DNA of 64,000 nucleotides from JANXLO01 sp038231295. GTDB lineage: Bacteria; Armatimonadota; Chthonomonadetes; Chthonomonadales; Chthonomonadaceae. Positions 59,576 to 64,000 of the stretch are shown piece by piece (position 1 is the stretch's first letter; each line of letters begins with the position of its first letter). A program made the position numbers and the translations under genes. The stretch is from NCBI GenBank assembly GCA_038231295.1, contig JBBRLP010000001.1:106055-170054 (forward strand), given 5' to 3'. The notes below the pieces were generated by a model. The model was not told the origin of the DNA, made no database searches, and worked only from the letters and a program-made list of their open reading frames with translations.

Positions 59576-60724
59576 GAAGACTTTCAGAAGGGGAGACCCT
59601 TCGGGAACACCATTGGGCAGGAGCTGATACTGCGTGGTGCGGCGCATTGGTTCGTAGCCTGCGTCGCGGATGAGGCGTTCCATTTCTTCGATAGGCATGG
59701 TGAAGGCACAGCCCGCTGACGAGACGACATTCTCCTCCATCATGGTGCTACCGAAGTCGTTGAGGCCGTAGCCTAGGGCGACCTGCGCGACTTTCGGCCC
59801 CTGGGTGACCCAACTGGCCTGCATATGTGGGATATTGTCGAGCAGGAGACGGGCGACGGCGACAGTCCGCAGGTAGTCGAAAGCGGAGGCGCGTTCCCCT
59901 TCCAGTTCCGTTCCATCGGGCTGGAAAGACCAGGGAATGAAAGCGGTAAAGCCGCCCGTCTCGTCCTGAAGTTCACGGGAGCGGACGAGATGCTCGACCC
60001 GATCCTCTACCGTGTCCACCGAACCGTACATCATTGTCACCGTGGATTTTAGCCCCGCCCGGTGCGCCTCCCGCATACAGTCCAGCCATTCGTCCGCCGT
60101 ATCTTTGTAAGGGGAGATCGTCTGGCGCACTCGGTCTGTCAATATCTCCGCCCCGCCTCCAGGTACGCTGTCCAGCCCTGCCGCCTTCAGCCGCCGGAAC
60201 ATCTCCGCCTGTGACAACTGGCTGATCTTCGCGATATAGATGAGCTCCGCCGGAGAGAAGGCGTGGAGGATGACCCCGTAAGCCCCAAACTTCTCTTTGA
60301 TGGCATGGAGCAGGTCTTCGTACCATTCGATCTTAAGCTTAGGATTGAGACCACCCTGCATCAGAATCTCGATACCGCCCACATCTACCATCTGCTGAAT
60401 CTTCTCGAAAATCTGGTCGCGGCTTAGGGTATAGCCCTCTTCATGCCCGGGAACGCGGTAGAAGGCGCAGAACTTGCAGCGCACCCAACAGACGTTGGTA
60501 TAGTTGACATTGCGGCCCACGACATAGGTCACCATGTGATTCGTGTCGGGGTGCAGACGGCGGCGCACATGGTCCGCGAGAGACGCCAGTTCCGGCAGGT
60601 TAGGGTGATGAAAGAGGCGAACGCCATCCTCCGCTGTCAACCGTTCGTTGGCGAAAACTTTGTCGGCGATGTCGTCTATCGAGCGCAGGGTGGGGAGCGT
60701 TCGTTCCCGTAGCAGTGTCGGCAT
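59567..60724 (-). CDS. mqnC: MqnC, cyclic dehypoxanthine futalosine synthase (radical SAM)
   Basis: 385 residues. The radical SAM cluster motif is CWVRCKFC (C-x3-C-x2-C) in 'VNYTNVCWVRCKFCAFYR', typical of MqnC/CofH enzymes. 'EILMQGGLNPKLKIEWYEDLL' and 'GLNDFGSTMMEENVVSSAG' support the MqnC branch. It cyclises dehypoxanthine futalosine in the alternative menaquinone pathway, so the organism probably respires with menaquinone via futalosine. No other mqn gene is nearby. The stop codon lies inside a repeat unit. Confidence 0.85.
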   Translation of the reverse strand: MPTLLRERTLPTLRSIDDIADKVFANERLTAEDGVRLFHHPNLPELASLADHVRRRLHPDTNHMVTYVVGRNVNYTNVCWVRCKFCAFYRVPGHEEGYTLSRDQIFEKIQQMVDVGGIEILMQGGLNPKLKIEWYEDLLHAIKEKFGAYGVILHAFSPAELIYIAKISQLSQAEMFRRLKAAGLDSVPGGGAEILTDRVRQTISPYKDTADEWLDCMREAHRAGLKSTVTMMYGSVDTVEDRVEHLVRSRELQDETGGFTAFIPWSFQPDGTELEGERASAFDYLRTVAVARLLLDNIPHMQASWVTQGPKVAQVALGYGLNDFGSTMMEENVVSSAGCAFTMPIEEMERLIRDAGYEPMRRTTQYQLLPNGVPEGSPLLKVFGG

Positions 60725-60788
60725 GATCTTCTCTCCGTTCCGAAGAGGCAGGGTCTTTAGCCTGTGCCTTATTTCACAATCCTATCTG

Positions 60789-60794
60789 ATTATA
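60789..60794 (-). promoter_or_regulatory. -10 box of mqnC
   Basis: TATAAT on the minus strand, 65 bases before the mqnC start codon. No good -35 is visible. Confidence 0.5.
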
Positions 60795-60937
60795 CCATTT
60801 GAGGGTCGGTGTGCGTTCCTCCTTCGGTGGCATTTTCGCTTCCCAATGCAAGTTTACCGCGTTTTCTACAGGATTTCGCCCGTCCTGTCTTGAATAGTCA
60901 GCCAGGTGTACCCACTATGAAAAAACGAGGAAACAAG

Positions 60938-61936
60938 ATGCATACCATAACGTTGATTCCCGGCGACGGGATCGGGCCGGAAGTGTCCGAGGCCGCCGTC
61001 CGAGTCCTGGACGCGACCGGGGTCAAGATCGAATGGGAGCGCGTCGAGGCAGGAGCCGACGTGATTATCAAGTACGGCTCTCCGCTGCCCGACGAAGTGG
61101 TTCACTCCATTGTCCGCAACCGGGTCGCGCTGAAAGGCCCGCTCTCCACCCCTATCGGCGGTGGATTCGCCAGCGCGAATGTCGCGCTCCGCAAGCGGCT
61201 CAATCTTTATGCCAATGTCCGACCCGTGCGAACGCTTCCGGGAGTCAAGTGCCGCTTTGAAAACGTCAACCTCGTCGTCATTCGGGAGAACAGCGAAGAC
61301 CTCTACTCCGGCCTGGAACATATCGTTGTTCCCGGCGTCGTTGAGAGCCTGAAAATCATCACGGAGACTGCCTGCCTGCGAATCGGCCGCTACGCCTTTC
61401 TCTATGCGACGCAGCATGGACGCAAGAAAGTGACCGCGGTCCACAAAGCCAACATCATGAAACTCGCGGACGGACTGTTTCTGGAGTGTGTGCGTCGGGC
61501 CAGCCGCGAGTATCCCGAAATCGAGTACGAAGAGCTGATTGTGGACAACACCTGTATGCAGATGGTGATGCGTCCGGAGCGGTTCGATGTCATGGTTATG
61601 GAGAACCTCTATGGCGACATCCTCTCCGACCTCGCCTCGGGCTTAATCGGTGGCCTCGGACTGACAGCCTCCGCGAACATCGGCGAAAACGGGGTCGCGC
61701 TCTTCGAGGCCGTTCACGGCTCGGCGCCTGACATCGCCGGACGCAACCTCGCGAACCCTATCGCCCTCATCCTCTCTGCTGTCCTGATGCTCAAGCACCT
61801 CAACGAAGGCGAAGCCGCGCACCGCGTCGAACACGCCGTCAATAAAGTCCTGCTGGAAGGCGCGAACGTCACCAGCGACCTCGGCGGCACCGCCACTACT
61901 ACGCAGATCACCGACGCCATCATCGCCGCCCTCTAA
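60938..61936 (+). CDS. NAD-dependent isocitrate dehydrogenase (IDH3/IPMDH family)
   Basis: 332 residues from ATG 60938, with GAGGAAA 4 bases upstream; the earlier starts at 60809 and 60917 are not preferred. Key segments are 'LIPGDGIGPEVSEAAVRVL', the substrate loop 'SANVALRKRLNLYANVRPVR' (Ser/Asn/Arg of IDH), 'VVIRENSEDLYSGLEH' and 'VHGSAPDIAGRNLANP'. The sequence pattern 'LYANVRPVR' favours the NAD-linked isocitrate dehydrogenase branch over 3-isopropylmalate dehydrogenase. It oxidises isocitrate in the TCA cycle. Confidence 0.85.
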   Translation: MHTITLIPGDGIGPEVSEAAVRVLDATGVKIEWERVEAGADVIIKYGSPLPDEVVHSIVRNRVALKGPLSTPIGGGFASANVALRKRLNLYANVRPVRTLPGVKCRFENVNLVVIRENSEDLYSGLEHIVVPGVVESLKIITETACLRIGRYAFLYATQHGRKKVTAVHKANIMKLADGLFLECVRRASREYPEIEYEELIVDNTCMQMVMRPERFDVMVMENLYGDILSDLASGLIGGLGLTASANIGENGVALFEAVHGSAPDIAGRNLANPIALILSAVLMLKHLNEGEAAHRVEHAVNKVLLEGANVTSDLGGTATTTQITDAIIAAL

Positions 61937-61952
61937 CACCTGCTTCCCTTTT

Positions 61953-63035
61953 TCAGTCTACGGGCAGTGTGTAGAGGGTATTCCGGTAGATGAAACTGAT
62001 GTGCCTGCCGTCTGGCATCCATTGTGGCGAACTGTAGGGTTCCGGTGTGAAGGTGGGGGTAGGATGCATCGTATACCCCGCGATTTCGTGAATGTTTTCT
62101 CCGTGCAGGCCGGACACATACCAGCGATAATCGGAGTTCTGCGCGTATTTGAGGCTCGGGATCAGGCCATAGAGTCTCTTTAACAATCCGGGAGTCAACT
62201 CTACCTTACCTGACCATAGCAGACGGTCTCGGGTCGGGGAGAGCAGGCATATACCCTGCCGTATCTCTTCGGGAACGGACACCTTCCACTCTTCGGGCGC
62301 TGCCTCCGGGTGCGCCATAGAGACACGATCCAAGTGTATAGAGGGGTAATTGGTGTGGAATGCTACTCCCTGGTAGCCCGGATAGTGGAGGATGAAGTTG
62401 GATTCCTTGAAACCGATGAGTTCTCCGCTTGCATCCACACTCTCAGGCAGATTGAAATGCGACAGCCCAGGAAAGGCAATCTTCTCGACCGTTCCCGATG
62501 TGGGATTGTAGACATCCAGCGCGGCCTCTTTGCGCCAGACTCCGCATAGCAACCGGGCAGGTTCTCCGGGCGTCCAGATGCCCCCCATCGCCCACGTCGG
62601 TTTCCCCTCTGTCTGCTGCTTTCCCTCCATCGAGATAAACGTGGGAATATGCTGCCGCAGTGTGTTCTGATGCCACTCCACAAACCACTTTCCATCGGGA
62701 GAGAGCTGGCCCGAATAGCCATTCCGCAGATGCACGGCAGGGCCTTCCCTGCCCTGCGCCTCCTTGCCACCGCCATTGACCGTGCGCTGAAACAGATGTG
62801 GCGTCCCATCGCTTCCCCTGCCGAAATAGGTCACCGCATCTCCCGCGCTCCAATAGTACGTTGGAGCGAGACTCGCGCTGCGGTTATCCACCAGCCAGCC
62901 GGAGGTTTGTGTTATGGCTCTGGCATTTTCCAGTGGGTTCGGGACGCGGGGTATCATCAGCAGCGATCCTATCCCGACAGCACAGACCACCAGAATACAT
63001 CCCAGGGTATAGAGTTTTCGTTTGTGTCTTGGCAT
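61953..63035 (-). CDS. Membrane-anchored TolB/propeller-like protein
   Basis: 360 residues from ATG 63035; the frame to 63068 overlaps the neighbour and has no ribosome site. One N-terminal membrane segment (LYTLGCILVVCAVGIGSLLMI) is followed by a propeller of TolB/WD40-like blades ('YSGQLSPDGKWFVEWHQN', 'SSPQWMPDGRHISFIYRNTLYTLPVD'). Its closing motif is shared with the next gene, so the two are paralogues. Overlap with the upstream stop suggests coupling. Function unknown. Confidence 0.7.
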   Translation of the reverse strand: MPRHKRKLYTLGCILVVCAVGIGSLLMIPRVPNPLENARAITQTSGWLVDNRSASLAPTYYWSAGDAVTYFGRGSDGTPHLFQRTVNGGGKEAQGREGPAVHLRNGYSGQLSPDGKWFVEWHQNTLRQHIPTFISMEGKQQTEGKPTWAMGGIWTPGEPARLLCGVWRKEAALDVYNPTSGTVEKIAFPGLSHFNLPESVDASGELIGFKESNFILHYPGYQGVAFHTNYPSIHLDRVSMAHPEAAPEEWKVSVPEEIRQGICLLSPTRDRLLWSGKVELTPGLLKRLYGLIPSLKYAQNSDYRWYVSGLHGENIHEIAGYTMHPTPTFTPEPYSSPQWMPDGRHISFIYRNTLYTLPVD

Positions 63036-63051
63036 CGCTTCGGAACGGCTT

Positions 63052-63822
63052 TCAGTCCACTGGCACAAAGTAGAGTTGGTCTTTATAGACGAAACACAGA
63101 TGCTTGCTGTCCGGCGTCCATTGGGGATCAGTGCATTTCTCTTTTCCCCATAACTCCTGCATGACAGAGTGAGAATGGCTGCCGTCCAGATCGCTGATAT
63201 AGAAACTGATACGCGGGTGAGGGTATTGCGCCCAGGAAGGCATGACTTGCTCGAACCATTGTGTAATCCTGGAGGGCTTGAGCGAATACGTCGTCCAGAG
63301 CAGATGTCTGTTATCCGGGGAGGCTATCGCATTCCCAAAGTCCGGCCTGGAAGGAACAGCAGTCTGCCATTCTCGCAGGACCTTCACCGGGTGATCAATA
63401 TCGAACTCTCGGAACCGCATCGTGGGGTAGTTTTTGCTCTTATAGCCCGGCAGACCGCTTCTGTAGTAGAGACCACTGATCTGAAAACTTTGGCCCTGGT
63501 CAGGAAGGGTAAGGAACGAAGGCCACTCCCCGTCATTTACTTGACGGATCGTTTCTACCTTGCTCGTGTCGAAATAACGGATATTGAGAGCGAACGTGGA
63601 CAAATCGGCGAGCGTAATGACTCCCTTACTGTCAGGAAGCCAGGCCAGCACTGTTTCCCCTGCAGGAGCCGCCGGTCGAGTCGGCTTGCCGTCGTCCGAA
63701 ACCAGAACGAACTGAAACTCTTTCGAGAGAGAAGGCTGCATCACGGCGACGCAATGCTCATCGGGCGAGGCAAGGAACGTACCGGCAAGTGGTTCATCTG
63801 GAAACTGTGGCCCGAAACGCAT
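63052..63822 (-). pseudogene. N-terminally truncated paralogue of the preceding TolB-like protein
   Basis: 256 residues from ATG 63822. The C-terminal end 'SKHLCFVYKDQLYFVPVD' mirrors that of the neighbour, but about 90 residues including the membrane anchor are missing. The frame is open upstream only to a TGA near 63862 and ATG 63822 has no ribosome site. It may be a decayed gene, a frameshift near 63822-63860, or an unusual start. No complete version is seen before the window ends. Confidence 0.5.
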
Positions 63823-63983
63823 CGGGCCAACCGGCCCCTGTGCGTTTATTTTTTGATAGCAGAGCCTTTTTCAAAAGTCGGCTGTCGCCGTGGTTGGTTT
63901 GTCCGCCAAGAATGCCACAGAGCGGGTTGATCGTCGATTTTACTGACAAACAGACGCCAATCTCGCCTTTTCCTGACAAAAGA

Positions 63984-63999
63984 CGTCTCGGCAGACGTG
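63984..63999. other. Palindrome at the right edge
   Basis: ACGTCT-CGGC-AGACGT forms a 6-bp perfect hairpin, resembling the second hairpin of the type A repeats (CGTCT..AGACG) and possibly the start of a further repeat cut by the window end. The stretch 63823-63983 shows no convincing gene. Confidence 0.4.
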
Positions 64000-64000
64000 T

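Noticed and set aside
60938..61936. 3-isopropylmalate dehydrogenase (leuB)
   Set aside because: The substrate-loop pattern and 'LYANVRPVR' resemble the NAD isocitrate dehydrogenase branch, and no leu genes are adjacent; not fully excluded.

Overview
The window is about 60% GC, densely packed bacterial chromosome that uses ATG, GTG and TTG starts with clear purine-rich ribosome binding sites. Gene content (two kinds of planctomycete-type cytochrome/DUF clusters, Gfo/Idh/MocA and ThuA proteins, ribose-type ABC permeases, futalosine-route MqnC, a TIGR03663-type glycosyltransferase, a PEP-CTERM protein) points to Armatimonadota or a nearby Planctomycetota/Verrucomicrobiota-like lineage. This placement is inference; there is no rRNA or other marker gene to settle it. 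There is no prophage, CRISPR array or recognisable transposase.

Layout. 1-6435 (+): a DUF1549/DUF1553 cytochrome-like protein cut by the left edge, a DUF1501 protein, a PPC-domain secreted protein and a beta-propeller. 6484-11007 (+): ribose-type permease, sugar-binding lipoprotein, discoidin-domain protein and a membrane glycosyltransferase. 11108-14600 (-): HEAT-repeat protein and a Tat-exported Gfo/Idh/MocA oxidoreductase. 14783-16459 (+): DUF885 metallopeptidase-like protein. 16480-17050: a cluster of two-hairpin repeats. 17170-22326 (+): the second cytochrome-type cluster (DUF1587/1592/1588/1585 protein, DUF1552 protein, two beta-propellers). 22433-23881 (-): HNH nuclease pair and ThuA. 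24127-33216: GH4 glycosidase, phosphopantetheinyl transferase, lactonase, large GH42-like glycosidase and a coupled pair of ABC permeases. 33334-34347 (+): an exported thioredoxin-fold/AhpD fusion whose catalytic CxxC is written CxxU, with an in-frame TGA and a SECIS-like hairpin, i.e. a probable selenoprotein that ORF calling splits in two. 34373-35630: YiiX-like protein and an RRM protein with a long leader. 35826-36545: a second repeat cluster containing a 438-bp MITE-like insertion with 17-bp terminal inverted repeats and a 13-bp target duplication. 36550-43280 (-): S9 peptidase, second alpha/beta hydrolase, lipoprotein-assembly-like protein. 43548-48074 (-): a 1508-residue diheme/cyclase-fold/HEAT protein. 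48188-54430 (-): polysaccharide deacetylase, TlpA-like thioredoxin, two tandem S41 proteases (one lacking both catalytic residues) and a PEP-CTERM protein. 54507-57730 (-): ECF sigma factor overlapping a zinc-finger-STAND-TPR protein that looks like an unusual anti-sigma or sensor. 57918-58006: tRNA-Ser(GCU). 58039-64000: lytic transglycosylase, third repeat cluster, mqnC, NAD-type isocitrate dehydrogenase and two related propeller-like proteins, the second N-terminally truncated.

The overall theme is a cell that exports many proteins, degrades plant- or polysaccharide-type glycans, takes up sugars through ABC importers whose ATPases are elsewhere, and carries large extracytoplasmic heme proteins. 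The strongest candidates for something new are the CxxU AhpD/thioredoxin fusion, the sigma/ZAS-STAND-TPR pair, the tandem active/dead S41 pair, and the repeat family with its nested MITE.
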